Assembly: GCF_027706845.1 (NCBI RefSeq)
Contig: NZ_JAQGCZ010000019.1
Span: 25,517-89,516 of the forward strand
DNA: 64,000 nucleotides
Reading direction: 5' to 3'
DNA from: Mycolicibacterium sp. BiH015
Lineage (GTDB): Bacteria > Actinomycetota > Actinomycetes > Mycobacteriales > Mycobacteriaceae
The notes under the pieces were generated by a model. That model was not told where the DNA came from, ran no database searches, and was given only the letters and a program-made list of their open reading frames with translations. The position numbers were made by a program, and so were the translations under genes. Below are positions 25,506 to 33,780 of this stretch, one piece after another (within the stretch, counting starts at the first letter, position 1; every line of letters begins with the position of its first letter).

Positions 25506-25993
25506 CCGAAGCCCTCATCACCGATCGGCTCGCCGCCGTCGTCGGCGTCTGGCACGACCAGGATGCGGCGTCCTTTCCCATCGATCGGTCCGACATCCGG
25601 CGGTGGGCGATCGCGACCCACTGGCCCGAGCAGCCACCCCGGCTCTTCTGGGACGAGGACTACGCGCGCACCACCCGCTGGGGCGGCATCATCGCACCTG
25701 ACGACTTCAATCCCTTCGCCTGGCCGATCGAACCGCTCGACGCGGGTCCGGCCGCCTACGCACTCCCCCGGCCGGGCGAGCCGGGACAGCGAATGCTCAA
25801 CGGCGGAGTCGAATTCACCTTCGGCCAGCCGATGCGCCCCGGCGACGTGATCCGCAGTCGGTGGCGCATCAGGGAGGCGACCGAGCGTGACGGCAAGCTG
25901 GGCCGGATGCTCTACCTGAAGCTGGAGCGCGAGCTGCGCAACCAACACGGCGAGGTGGTCCGCACTCGCATCGACACGGTCATTCGGTACTGA
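25502..25993 (+). CDS. MaoC-like hotdog protein without hydratase residues
   Basis: This 163-residue protein resembles the FAS1-type N-terminal dehydratase domain: FPIDRSDIRRWAIATHWP, LFWDEDYARTTRWGGIIAP, then a beta-rich GVEFTFGQPMRPGDVI segment. The Asp-x4-His pair of R-hydratases is absent. Such proteins usually form a heterodimer with a catalytic hotdog subunit, as in HadA/HadB or ChsH1/ChsH2. The likely partner is the 27436-27855 product, which has the Asp-His pair. An aldehyde dehydrogenase gene separates them. Confidence 0.82.
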   Translation: MTEALITDRLAAVVGVWHDQDAASFPIDRSDIRRWAIATHWPEQPPRLFWDEDYARTTRWGGIIAPDDFNPFAWPIEPLDAGPAAYALPRPGEPGQRMLNGGVEFTFGQPMRPGDVIRSRWRIREATERDGKLGRMLYLKLERELRNQHGEVVRTRIDTVIRY

Positions 25994-26011
25994 CCCCGGA
26001 GGAGGACCAGG

Positions 26012-27439
26012 TTGTACATCAACGGCGAATGGCGACCGGCAAAGTCGGGCAATAGTTTCCAAAGCATAAACCCCGCCACCGGCGACTTGTTGGGCACCGC
26101 GCCCGACGGTGGCCGCGCCGATGCCAGGGAGGCGATCGACGCCGCGGTCGCCGCGCTCCCCGCCTGGCGCGCGACAACCGCGTACGAGCGTGCGGAGATC
26201 TTGGCCACGGCGTATCGGCTGATGATCGAACGTCAGGACGAATTGGCCACGCTGATGACCAGGGAGCAGGGCAAGCCGCTGCGCATGGCCCGCACCGAAG
26301 TCGGCTACGCCGCCGATTTCCTGCTGTGGTTCGCCGAGGAGGCGAAACGCGTTTACGGGGAGGTCATTCCGTCGGCACGGGCCGACCAGCGCTTCCTGGT
26401 CCTGCAGCAGCCCGTCGGCGTGTGCGCGGCAATTACGCCATGGAACTACCCGATCTCGATGATCACCCGCAAGGTGGCACCCGCGCTCGCCGCGGGATGT
26501 ACGTCGGTACTCAAGCCCGCCGAACAGACACCGCTGTGCGCGATCGAGACCTTTCGCCTGTTCGCCGACGCCGGCGTACCGCCCGGCGTGGTCAACCTCG
26601 TCACCTGCGCGGACCCCGAGCCCGTGGCCGACGAGATCCTCGCCGATGCCGGCGTGCGCAAGGTCAGCTTCACTGGGTCCACCGAGATCGGCAAGATGAT
26701 CGCCTCCCGGGCGGGCGGCGCCATGAAGCGGGTGTCGATGGAGCTCGGCGGCCACGCGCCGTTCCTGGTGTTCGCCGACGCGGACCCGGAGCACGCGGCC
26801 AAGGGTGCGGCACTGGTGAAGTTCCTCAACACCGGACAGGCGTGTATCTGCCCGAACAGGTTCATCGTCCACCGGTCGATCGCCGGGCCGTTCCTCGCGA
26901 CGCTGCGCGCCAGAGTGGAGAAGCTCACGCCCGGTGACGGTCTGGTGAAAGGGACGACGGTGGGCCCGCTGATCGACGATGTCGCCGTCAAGAAGATGGA
27001 ACGTCAGGTCGCCGATGCCACCGCCAAGGGCGCCGAGGTCGTCACCGGTGGAAACCGCCTGAGCGGCCCCGGTTTCGACGACGGGTCCTTCTTCGCACCG
27101 ACGATCTTGTCAGACGTCACCCCGGACATGCTGATCTGTTCCGAGGAGACGTTCGGCCCCATTGCACCGGTCATGGTGTTCGACGATGAGGACGAGGCCA
27201 TCCGCATGGCCAACTCGACGAGTTACGGTCTGGCCGGGTACATCTACACCCGTGACATCAGCCGCGCCATCCGGGTTGCCGAAGCGCTGGACTTCGGGAT
27301 GATCGGCATCAACGACATCAATCCGACGTCGGCGGCAGTGCCGTTCGGCGGGATCAAGAACAGCGGGCTCGGTCGCGAGGGCGCCAGAGCGGGGATCGCC
27401 GAATATCTTGATACCAAGGTTTTGGGAATCGCCCTGTGA
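26012..27439 (+). CDS. NAD(P)-dependent aldehyde dehydrogenase
   Basis: This 475-residue enzyme starts at TTG 26012, preceded by GGAGGAGGA. The NAD-binding Asn region (ITPWNYPI), Glu of MELGGHAP and catalytic Cys of NTGQACICPNR are all present, and FGPIAPVMVF follows. Closest in style to succinate-semialdehyde dehydrogenases. It probably oxidises an aldehyde made by P450 oxidation or aldol cleavage to the acid. The C-terminus (FGGIKNSGLGREGARAG) resembles the pseudogene remnant at 2018-2136. Confidence 0.93.
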   Translation: MYINGEWRPAKSGNSFQSINPATGDLLGTAPDGGRADAREAIDAAVAALPAWRATTAYERAEILATAYRLMIERQDELATLMTREQGKPLRMARTEVGYAADFLLWFAEEAKRVYGEVIPSARADQRFLVLQQPVGVCAAITPWNYPISMITRKVAPALAAGCTSVLKPAEQTPLCAIETFRLFADAGVPPGVVNLVTCADPEPVADEILADAGVRKVSFTGSTEIGKMIASRAGGAMKRVSMELGGHAPFLVFADADPEHAAKGAALVKFLNTGQACICPNRFIVHRSIAGPFLATLRARVEKLTPGDGLVKGTTVGPLIDDVAVKKMERQVADATAKGAEVVTGGNRLSGPGFDDGSFFAPTILSDVTPDMLICSEETFGPIAPVMVFDDEDEAIRMANSTSYGLAGYIYTRDISRAIRVAEALDFGMIGINDINPTSAAVPFGGIKNSGLGREGARAGIAEYLDTKVLGIAL

Positions 27440-27855
27440 GCATCCATTTCGACACGATCGCCGTCGGCGACAAGCTTCCCGAATTCGTCAGGACAACCGG
27501 TTTCGCGGAGTGGAACCGCTACGCCGCAGTCAACGACGAGTTCATCCCCATCCACATGGACGACGACGCGGGCCGGGCCGCGGGCAACGAGGGCGGCGCC
27601 TTCGGTATGGGCAACCTACGACTGGCGTACTTGACCAATATGCTGCGGGCTTGGATGGGCGACAACGGGCAAATCTGTTCGTTGAGCGCTAAGTACAAGA
27701 GCTTGAACCAGAAGGGTGACGTTCTGCGGGCTGTCGGCGAGGTAGTCGGCAAGGAGATCATCGACGGAGCCGCCCTCGTGCACCTCACTGTCGACATCGT
27801 CAATCAGGACGGAACGAGCACGACGCCGGGTACGGCGACGGTCATGCTTGCGTGA
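27436..27855 (+). CDS. MaoC-like (R)-specific enoyl-CoA hydratase
   Basis: This 139-residue single-hotdog protein starts at GTG 27436, coupled to the aldehyde dehydrogenase. The catalytic Asp and His are in NDEFIPIHMDD, the MaoC hydratase-2 type site, and LSAKYKSLNQKGDVL is the conserved strand. It hydrates a trans-2-enoyl-CoA, probably as heterodimer with the catalytically incomplete 25502-25993 product. Its 3' end overlaps the convergent SDR gene by 14 bases. Confidence 0.87.
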   Translation: MSIHFDTIAVGDKLPEFVRTTGFAEWNRYAAVNDEFIPIHMDDDAGRAAGNEGGAFGMGNLRLAYLTNMLRAWMGDNGQICSLSAKYKSLNQKGDVLRAVGEVVGKEIIDGAALVHLTVDIVNQDGTSTTPGTATVMLA

Positions 27856-28642
27856 AGACCCCCGGCGACTTCGAATAGTCGACGGTCGACAGCTCTGTCA
27901 TCCCACCGTCGATGTGCAGCACCGTCCCGGTGACGAAGGCCGCGTCGTCACTGGCGAGAAAGGCCACGGCGGGCGCGATCTCGGTGTCGGGGTCGGCGCC
28001 CCTCTTCATCGGCGAAGCGTCCGCGGTTCTGGTGTAGTTGTCCCACTCCGTGCCGATCATGTCGCGCTGCACATCGGTCAGAGCGAAGGGGCATACCGCG
28101 TTCACCCGGATACCGTGGGGCGCCCACTCGTTGGCAGCAACCTTCGTCAGAGCGCCGATTGCACCCTTGGCCGCGGAATATGGTCCCGTATAGGCGATTC
28201 CACCAAGCGCGGAGCCCGAGACGAAGTTGATCACGGACGCCTTGCCGGTCGACTTGAGATACGGGTGTGCAATCTGCATGAATCGGAAGGTCGCTTTGGG
28301 GCCTGTCGCCTCCGACAGCTCCCAGTCCTTGTCCGAGACCAGTTCCAGCGCTTTGGGCATCGCGAAGTACTGCGCCGCGTTCACCAGCACGTGCAGTGCG
28401 CCGTCGGAAGCGGCTGCTTCGACCGCCGCTGCGATGTCGTCACGCTTGGCGACGTTGGCCTTCACGAACCGCGCGGCACCGCCGGCCTGCTCGATGAGGC
28501 CGACACACTCTGCGGCCTTGTCCTCGTTGAGATCGACGATGGTGACGGCGGCGCCTTCAGCCGCCAACCGCCGGGAGATCGCCCTGCCGAGCCCCTGGGC
28601 TCCACCGGTGACCAAAGCGCTGCGCTCGTCGAGACGGCCCAT
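27842..28642 (-). CDS. short-chain dehydrogenase/reductase
   Basis: This classical 266-residue SDR has TGGAQGLG near residue 11, NAAQ, Ser in FVSGSAL and YSAAK. ATG 28642 is used because GGAGGA precedes it by 4 bases; ATG 28654 would add four residues. Its C-terminal part (DDAAFVTGTVLHIDGG) is typical. Divergent from the ferredoxin gene with one regulatory element between. Likely oxidises a hydroxyl group or a 3-hydroxyacyl-CoA. Confidence 0.9.
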   Translation of the reverse strand: MGRLDERSALVTGGAQGLGRAISRRLAAEGAAVTIVDLNEDKAAECVGLIEQAGGAARFVKANVAKRDDIAAAVEAAASDGALHVLVNAAQYFAMPKALELVSDKDWELSEATGPKATFRFMQIAHPYLKSTGKASVINFVSGSALGGIAYTGPYSAAKGAIGALTKVAANEWAPHGIRVNAVCPFALTDVQRDMIGTEWDNYTRTADASPMKRGADPDTEIAPAVAFLASDDAAFVTGTVLHIDGGMTELSTVDYSKSPGVFTQA

Positions 28643-28667
28643 ACGATCCTCCATGGATGTAACAGTT

Positions 28668-28682
28668 GAACAAATATCGTCC
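28668..28682 (+). promoter_or_regulatory. copy of the locus-wide 15-base element between SDR and ferredoxin
   Basis: The site reads GAACAAATATCGTCC. It agrees at 11 of 15 positions with the copy at 53426 and is preceded by the same kind of TT/TC dinucleotide. It lies 26 bases before the SDR start and 56 bases before the ferredoxin start. Confidence 0.65.
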
Positions 28683-28737
28683 TATCATTCATTATCATGG
28701 CAGACCGCCGACGCTCGGCATGTGGAAGGGGTATCGG

Positions 28738-28935
28738 ATGCGGGTAGAGGTGGATCGGGATCTCTGCGAGTCGAACGCGGTGTGCGTGGGAATCGCCCCG
28801 GACGTTTTCGACCTCGACGACGAAGACCTGGCGGTGGTTATCGGCGATGATGTTCCCCCCGACCGCGAAGGGGCGGTGCGTGAGGCCGTGGCGCTGTGCC
28901 CCAAGATCGCCCTGACAGTGCACGAAGACGATTAG
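28738..28935 (+). CDS. P450-type 3Fe-4S ferredoxin
   Basis: This 65-residue acidic protein has cysteines at positions 10, 16 and 54 in the pattern C-x5-C-xn-CP, which binds a 3Fe-4S cluster. The variable middle residue of the CxxXxxC motif is Asn13 (CESNAVC), where many relatives have His or Cys; this is known to vary among mycobacterial P450 ferredoxins and may tune redox potential. It is the only ferredoxin in the window and must serve some of the five P450s or the Rieske enzyme. ATG 28738 is chosen because the domain begins there. Confidence 0.9.
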   Translation: MRVEVDRDLCESNAVCVGIAPDVFDLDDEDLAVVIGDDVPPDREGAVREAVALCPKIALTVHEDD

Positions 28936-28946
28936 GCGCAGTCGAC

Positions 28947-29999
28947 GTGTACATCGGTCTTACCGACGAACAGGACATGTTGCGCCAGACCACGGCCAAG
29001 CTCGCCGACGCGATCGCGACGAACAACGCCGACGACATCGCATCCGGCGATGACCTCGATCGCCAGTGGGAGCGCATTGTGGAGCTTGGTCTTCCCGCGT
29101 TACGCGCACCGTCGAGCTGGGGTCTGGACGCAAGCGGCGTCGAGACCGTGGTCGCGCTCGAGGAGCTGGCACGCCGGCTGACGGCGGTACCCGTGCTCGG
29201 CCAAGCCGCTTTGGCCACCGAGCTGCTGCATGCAGCGGGCGCCGAAAAGGAGGTTGAACTCGTCGCGGAGGGCGCCCTGCGTATCGCGCCGGTTCTGTCT
29301 GAGGATCTGATGGACTTCGCCCAGACGGCGGAAAGCGGCGTCGCTGTCGATGCGGCGGGAGCAACTCACGTGCTGTTCGCCGTTCGTGAGGACGGCGCTC
29401 GACGGCTGGTCCTCGCCACAGTCTCCGACGACGCCGCGGCGGCCGACACCGGACTCGACCTCACCCGCGCGATGCGCGAGGTCGTCTCCGCGGACATGGA
29501 GTCGCCCACCCCGGTCGGTGATCCGATCACGCCCCAGAGGTGGACCTCGGTTCAGGCGATGGCGTTGACTGCCGTAGCCGCCGACCTGGTCGGTGTCATG
29601 GCCGGTGCCCTCGACGACGCCGTCCGCTATGCGGGCGAGCGCGTTCAGTTCGGCACGAAGATCGGTAGCTTCCAGGCGATCCAGCATCTGCTCGCCGATT
29701 CGCTCGTTCGGCTGGAGGGCGCACGCAGCTGTCTGTGGCACGCGGCCTGGGCGGTCGATCGCCTTCCCGCCGATCAGGCTCTTCTCGCCGGACGCACGGC
29801 CAAGGCGTACGCGTCAGCAGCAGGCCGTGACGTCGTCGAGAATGCCATGCAGGTGCTCGGCGGAATCTCGATCACGTGGGAGCACGCAGCGCATCTACGG
29901 TTGCGCCGAATGCTGGTGAACCGTCGCCTTTTCGGAGACGAAACCACGCAGTATGCGGCCATCGCCGACATGCGACTTTCCGATAGAGAGCTGGGCTGA
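28947..29999 (+). CDS. acyl-CoA dehydrogenase, FadE type, smaller partner subunit
   Basis: This 350-residue protein starts at GTG 28947, 11 bases after the ferredoxin stop. Acidic, with a reduced N-terminal domain and no SEPGxGSD loop. C-terminal half: VQFGTKIGSFQAIQHLLAD and LGGISITWEHAAHLRLRR. The TWEH signature makes it the small half of the pair completed by the next gene, 7 bases downstream. Confidence 0.88.
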   Translation: MYIGLTDEQDMLRQTTAKLADAIATNNADDIASGDDLDRQWERIVELGLPALRAPSSWGLDASGVETVVALEELARRLTAVPVLGQAALATELLHAAGAEKEVELVAEGALRIAPVLSEDLMDFAQTAESGVAVDAAGATHVLFAVREDGARRLVLATVSDDAAAADTGLDLTRAMREVVSADMESPTPVGDPITPQRWTSVQAMALTAVAADLVGVMAGALDDAVRYAGERVQFGTKIGSFQAIQHLLADSLVRLEGARSCLWHAAWAVDRLPADQALLAGRTAKAYASAAGRDVVENAMQVLGGISITWEHAAHLRLRRMLVNRRLFGDETTQYAAIADMRLSDRELG

Positions 30000-30006
30000 C
30001 GAGAAT

Positions 30007-31146
30007 ATGGACTTCACCGATACACCCGAGGAAGCCGAGTTCCGCATTCGCCTCCGCGCCTGGTTGGCTGAGCACGCCGCGGAAGCGGTTGTTCCCGACG
30101 ACCCCGGTGAGCGGGCCGATGCCGCGAACGCCTGGCACCACACACTGTACGAAGCCGGATACATCGGGTTGTCCTTTCCGACCGAGTACGGCGGCCACGG
30201 GCTGTCGCCGATCTACGAGGCGATCCTCAACGACGAACTCGGCCGAGCGGGTGCCCCGCCCATCGAGGGTGTGGGACACCTGTCGAACGCGCTGCGGCTC
30301 TTCGGTTCCGAGCGCCAGCGCGCTGAGCTGCTGCAGGGACTGCTGTCGGGGGCGGTGCGGTGGTGTCAGGGATTCAGCGAGCCCGAGGCGGGTTCGGACC
30401 TGGCCAGCCTGAAAACCAGGGCCGACACCGTCGAGGTCGACGGGAGGACGATCTTCCGGATCAACGGCGGGAAGATATGGACGAGCTTCGCCGCCGTCGC
30501 GGACTGGTGTTTCCTGTTGTGCCGCACCGAACCCGACGCCGCCAAGCACGCGGGCATATCGGTTCTCCTGGTGCCGATGTCGACGCCGGGCATCGAGGTG
30601 TCGCCCATCGTCAACGCCGCTCGCAATCGCGAGTTCGCCGAGGTGACGTTCACCGACGTCGACGTGCCCGCGGAGAACCTCCTCGGCGAACGGGGTCAGG
30701 GCTGGTCGATTGCCAACCAGCTGCTGGCATACGAACGCGGACCGAGTGACATCAACTGGATCAGCCGTCTCGCCGTGCAGTTGCGCGCGCTCGAAGACGA
30801 CGTCCGTTCGGGCCGGCTTCCTGACACGCCGTCGGTGAGAACACGCTTGGGCGAGGCCTACGCCGAACTGCGCGCGTTGCAGGTGAAGGTGCAGCGCTCC
30901 CTGACCGACCGTGTCAACGGCGCACTACCCGGAGCCGAGGGGTCGGTGGACAAGCTGCTGATGGCGAGGGCCGACCAGACGTTCGGGCATACGATGATGG
31001 ACCTGCGCGGGAGCGCACCGGTACTCGCCGAGGGTCTGGAATGGGACGTCTACGTGTGGTCGCGAGCGGCGGGCATCTACGGCGGCACCGCGCAGATCCA
31101 GCGCAACATCGTCGCGCAGCGAGTGCTGGGACTGCCGCGAAGCTGA
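30007..31146 (+). CDS. acyl-CoA dehydrogenase, FadE type, larger subunit
   Basis: This 379-residue protein starts at ATG 30007. It carries GFSEPEAGSDLASLKT, INGGKIWTSF, a central LLVPMSTPGIEVSPI strand, and IYGGTAQIQRNIVAQRVLG at the C-terminus. The base position reads GGT where MCAD has EGT. Pairs with the small subunit encoded just upstream. Third complete FadE pair in the window. Confidence 0.9.
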   Translation: MDFTDTPEEAEFRIRLRAWLAEHAAEAVVPDDPGERADAANAWHHTLYEAGYIGLSFPTEYGGHGLSPIYEAILNDELGRAGAPPIEGVGHLSNALRLFGSERQRAELLQGLLSGAVRWCQGFSEPEAGSDLASLKTRADTVEVDGRTIFRINGGKIWTSFAAVADWCFLLCRTEPDAAKHAGISVLLVPMSTPGIEVSPIVNAARNREFAEVTFTDVDVPAENLLGERGQGWSIANQLLAYERGPSDINWISRLAVQLRALEDDVRSGRLPDTPSVRTRLGEAYAELRALQVKVQRSLTDRVNGALPGAEGSVDKLLMARADQTFGHTMMDLRGSAPVLAEGLEWDVYVWSRAAGIYGGTAQIQRNIVAQRVLGLPRS

Positions 31147-31150
31147 CGCC

Positions 31151-31345
31151 TCAGCTCTCGCGGTAGTGCTTGAGCGCCTCTTTCATCCCCGCTAACCGAC
31201 GCTCCATGATCTCGTCGCCCTGGCCCGCCTCGATTGCGCGGGTCACCTCGGCGATCTCGTCGATGAGGCGACCGGCCGCCTCCTCGCGGGTGAGCAGGTC
31301 CTGGTCCACCCAGTCGTCGTGCGGGATGCGTTCGCTGGGGTCCAT
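31151..31345 (-). CDS. small acidic helical protein (paralogue of the 392-712 product)
   Basis: This 64-residue protein begins at ATG 31345 after AAGGGCGAG. It reads as one or two helices: DQDLLTREEAAGRLIDEI, then an amphipathic Arg/Glu helix. It lacks the longer ends of its paralogue at 392-712. It is divergent from the second amidohydrolase gene, so both copies neighbour an amidohydrolase. No known domain is recognised. Confidence 0.7.
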   Translation of the reverse strand: MDPSERIPHDDWVDQDLLTREEAAGRLIDEIAEVTRAIEAGQGDEIMERRLAGMKEALKHYRES

Positions 31346-31381
31346 ACTCGCCCTTCATGTTCGGCCACGCTATAGTCAAAT

Positions 31382-31396
31382 AAGCAAATGCTGTTC
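31382..31396 (-). promoter_or_regulatory. copy of the locus-wide 15-base element upstream of amidohydrolase 2
   Basis: The minus strand reads GAACAGCATTTGCTT, preceded by AACAATT as at the 12781 copy. The right half is degenerate (TGC in place of YGT). It lies between the small protein start (31345) and the amidohydrolase start (31450). Confidence 0.5.
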
Positions 31397-31449
31397 AATT
31401 GTTCCGTTGATGCCGTAAGCCTATCAGCAGTCACCCAGAAGGATCGACG

Positions 31450-32754
31450 ATGCCGCTGCAACCGTCCATGAAGCTACTGTCCGTCGACGATCACCTGATC
31501 GAGCCCCCTCATGTCTGGACCGACCGACTGCCAAAGAAGTACATCGAGGACGGGCCACGGATCGTCGAATTCCCTCGTGACGGTAAACCTCCGATGCACC
31601 AGTGGGTGTACGAGGGGCGCAGCTACCCGAATATCGGCTTGAACGCCGTCGCCGGAAAGTCGCCCGAAGAGTTCGGAGTCGACCCGGTCCGATACGACGA
31701 CATGATCCCCGGCTGCTATGACCCCAAGGCGCGCCTGGCCGACATGGACATCGATGGGGTGCACGCGATGCTGTGCTTCCCCTCCTTCCCGAGGTTCTGC
31801 GGCACGGTGTTCCTGGAGGGAACAGATAAGGACCTGGCACTGCTCAGCGTGCAGGCCTGGAACGACTTCTCGCTGGACGAGTGGTGCTCCACCGATCCCG
31901 CGCGTTTCATTCCGATGATGATCAGCCCGCTGTGGGACGTCGAGTTGATGGTCGCCGAGATCGAGCGCAATGCCGCGAAGGGCTGCCGCGCCGTCGGACT
32001 GCCCGATAACCCGATGAACCTCGGGTTGCCCAGCTTCCACACCCCTCACTGGGATCCGGTCTGGTCCGCGCTGGAGGAGACCAACATGACGGCCGTCATG
32101 CACTTCGGTTCGGGTGGCATGCCGCCGTCGACGGCACCGGAAGCGCCGTTCGCGGTGATGGTCACGCTGATGGGAACGACGTCGATGGCGGCGGCGATCG
32201 AACTGGTCTTCTCCCCCGTGTTCCACAAGCACCCGAACCTCAAGGTCGCGTTCTCCGAGGGTGGCATCGGTTGGATGCCCTACCTGGTCGAGCGCGCGGA
32301 CTACGTGTGGCGCAAGCACAAGTACTACCAGAACATCCACCCGACGATCGCTCCGTCGGAGTTGTTCCGCCGCAACATCACCGGGTGCTTCATCGAAGAC
32401 GAGGTCGGCGTCGCGATGCGGCACCAGATCGGCGTCGAGAACATCACCTGGGAGTGCGACTATCCGCATTCGGACTCGTTCTGGCCCAAGAGCCGAGCTC
32501 GCGCGGAGGAGATGCTGGCGCCCGTTCCCGACGAGGAGGCCCACAAGATCGTCGAGCTGAACGCCCGCAAGTGGTACGCCTTCCCCGAGGAGGGCTTCAA
32601 GGCGTCCACCGCCGACACCGGCTGGCGGCCCAATAACGGTGAGCCGCCGGAGTACGACTACGACGCGGTGATGTCCGACCACGGCGGCGTCGGCTACGGG
32701 GCCTTCATCGAGAACCTCGCCAACCAGATGGCAAACAAGGAGATCAAGAACTGA
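31450..32754 (+). CDS. amidohydrolase-2 family metal-dependent hydrolase/decarboxylase
   Basis: This 434-residue paralogue of the 810-2006 product starts at ATG 31450 after AGAAGGA. Asp13-Asp14-His15 replaces the HxH motif, as in its paralogue. MHFGSGGMPP and ECDYPHSDSFW (about residue 335) hold the other expected metal and acid-base residues. A C-terminal extension of about 40 residues (from about residue 390) carries TADTGWRPNN and is absent from the shorter copy. Both copies share long blocks (GLNAVAGK, RYDDMIPGCYDP). Substrate unknown; C-C hydrolysis or decarboxylation are family options. Confidence 0.88.
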   Translation: MPLQPSMKLLSVDDHLIEPPHVWTDRLPKKYIEDGPRIVEFPRDGKPPMHQWVYEGRSYPNIGLNAVAGKSPEEFGVDPVRYDDMIPGCYDPKARLADMDIDGVHAMLCFPSFPRFCGTVFLEGTDKDLALLSVQAWNDFSLDEWCSTDPARFIPMMISPLWDVELMVAEIERNAAKGCRAVGLPDNPMNLGLPSFHTPHWDPVWSALEETNMTAVMHFGSGGMPPSTAPEAPFAVMVTLMGTTSMAAAIELVFSPVFHKHPNLKVAFSEGGIGWMPYLVERADYVWRKHKYYQNIHPTIAPSELFRRNITGCFIEDEVGVAMRHQIGVENITWECDYPHSDSFWPKSRARAEEMLAPVPDEEAHKIVELNARKWYAFPEEGFKASTADTGWRPNNGEPPEYDYDAVMSDHGGVGYGAFIENLANQMANKEIKN

Positions 32755-32800
32755 GCGCAGGCAGGGGAGTCGCCGTCGCCGATCCGCGCCATCCCGTCGC

Positions 32801-32831
32801 GCACCTCGTCTACGGCGAATTGACGAGGTGC
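32801..32831. terminator. hairpin between convergent genes
   Basis: GCACCTCGTC (32801-32810) pairs perfectly with GACGAGGTGC (32822-32831) around an 11-base loop. It lies in the 84-base gap between the convergent amidohydrolase and SMP-30 genes, so it may terminate both transcripts. There is no T-tract on either side, as is common in mycobacteria. Confidence 0.5.
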
Positions 32832-32838
32832 ACACCTC

Positions 32839-33780
32839 TCACGACCGCGGCGTCGTGAGAGCGGACCGCCAACCGTCTATCGCGACCAGGCGACCCGAGG
32901 ACGCGAGGGTGAGGTAGAGCGTGCGTTCGTCGACACTCAGCGCCAGGTTCGTCGTCATCGGGTCGTCGAGAGGCAGCGCCCCGAGCATGTCCCCCGAGGA
33001 TGTGAATGCGGTGACGCCACCCGCGCCGAGCGTCGCGACGAGAACGGTTCCATCGGCGGCAACGCACAGGCCGTCCGCCCCACCGATGTTGAGCGGACCA
33101 CCGCTAGGCACCGTCGCCAGGCCGCGTCCGCCTGCGATACGTCCAGACGCGGAGAGCCCGAACACCCAGACCCGACGTGTGCGCGTCTCGGCGACGTAGA
33201 CGCGGTCGCCGTCCGGTGACATCGCGACCCCGTTGGGCATCTCGAGCGGATAGACGATCTCCTCGAGCTGACCGTCTGGCCTGCCGTAGAGCAGTCCGGT
33301 CATGATGCGCTGGCGATCGTGGGTGGTGCCGCCGTCGGTCACGTAGAAGCCGCCGTCGGCGTCGACACAAATATCACTGGGTCGCACCAGCGGCATCATG
33401 CGGCCGCCGCGGGAACGGAATTCAGTGGCCAGTGTGTGCACCGACCCGTCGACGTCGACTACTTGCAGCTGCGGCGTGACCGGATGTGCCGCAGCCCCTA
33501 CCGGACGGAACAGCTGCGCGCAGCCCTCGAAGTCGTAGGGCCAGAACCCGATGCCGAACGTGGAGCCCCCGTTCTGGCAGACAACCAGCCGCCCGTCGGG
33601 TAGCAGCCCGACGCCGTTCGGCCCGCCACCGACGTCGGCCACGGTCTCGGTAGCGCCGTCGCTGCGCACGCGGGTGATCCGCCCAGCCGCCATCTCGGAC
33701 ACCACAACGGAGCCGTCCGGGTACACTACCGGGCTCTCAGGGAACGCGAGACCATCTGCCAGACAACGGATATCAGTCAC
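32839..33780 (-). CDS. SMP-30/gluconolactonase-like beta-propeller
   Basis: A six-bladed propeller protein of 313 residues from GTG 33780, which overlaps the upstream stop (GTGA); GTG 33795 would add five residues. Repeated blade motifs are visible (PDGRLVVCQNGG, DADGGFYVTDGG, SPDGDRVYVAETRTRR). The conserved metal Glu is in FPESP, and Asn/Asp ligands are in GPNGVG and MPNGVAMSPDG. Family members hydrolyse lactones or other cyclic esters with Ca or Zn. A lactone from Baeyer-Villiger-like or hydroxy-acid chemistry would suit the locus. Confidence 0.87.
   Translation of the reverse strand: MTDIRCLADGLAFPESPVVYPDGSVVVSEMAAGRITRVRSDGATETVADVGGGPNGVGLLPDGRLVVCQNGGSTFGIGFWPYDFEGCAQLFRPVGAAAHPVTPQLQVVDVDGSVHTLATEFRSRGGRMMPLVRPSDICVDADGGFYVTDGGTTHDRQRIMTGLLYGRPDGQLEEIVYPLEMPNGVAMSPDGDRVYVAETRTRRVWVFGLSASGRIAGGRGLATVPSGGPLNIGGADGLCVAADGTVLVATLGAGGVTAFTSSGDMLGALPLDDPMTTNLALSVDERTLYLTLASSGRLVAIDGWRSALTTPRS

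Noticed and set aside
31474..32835. A 453-codon minus-strand frame opposite amidohydrolase 2
   Set aside because: Shadow frame; the plus strand holds a complete conserved enzyme with a ribosome-binding site.
32755..32838. Open frame continuing across the gap after amidohydrolase 2
   Set aside because: No start codon and no recognisable similarity; the hairpin at 32801 explains the region better.
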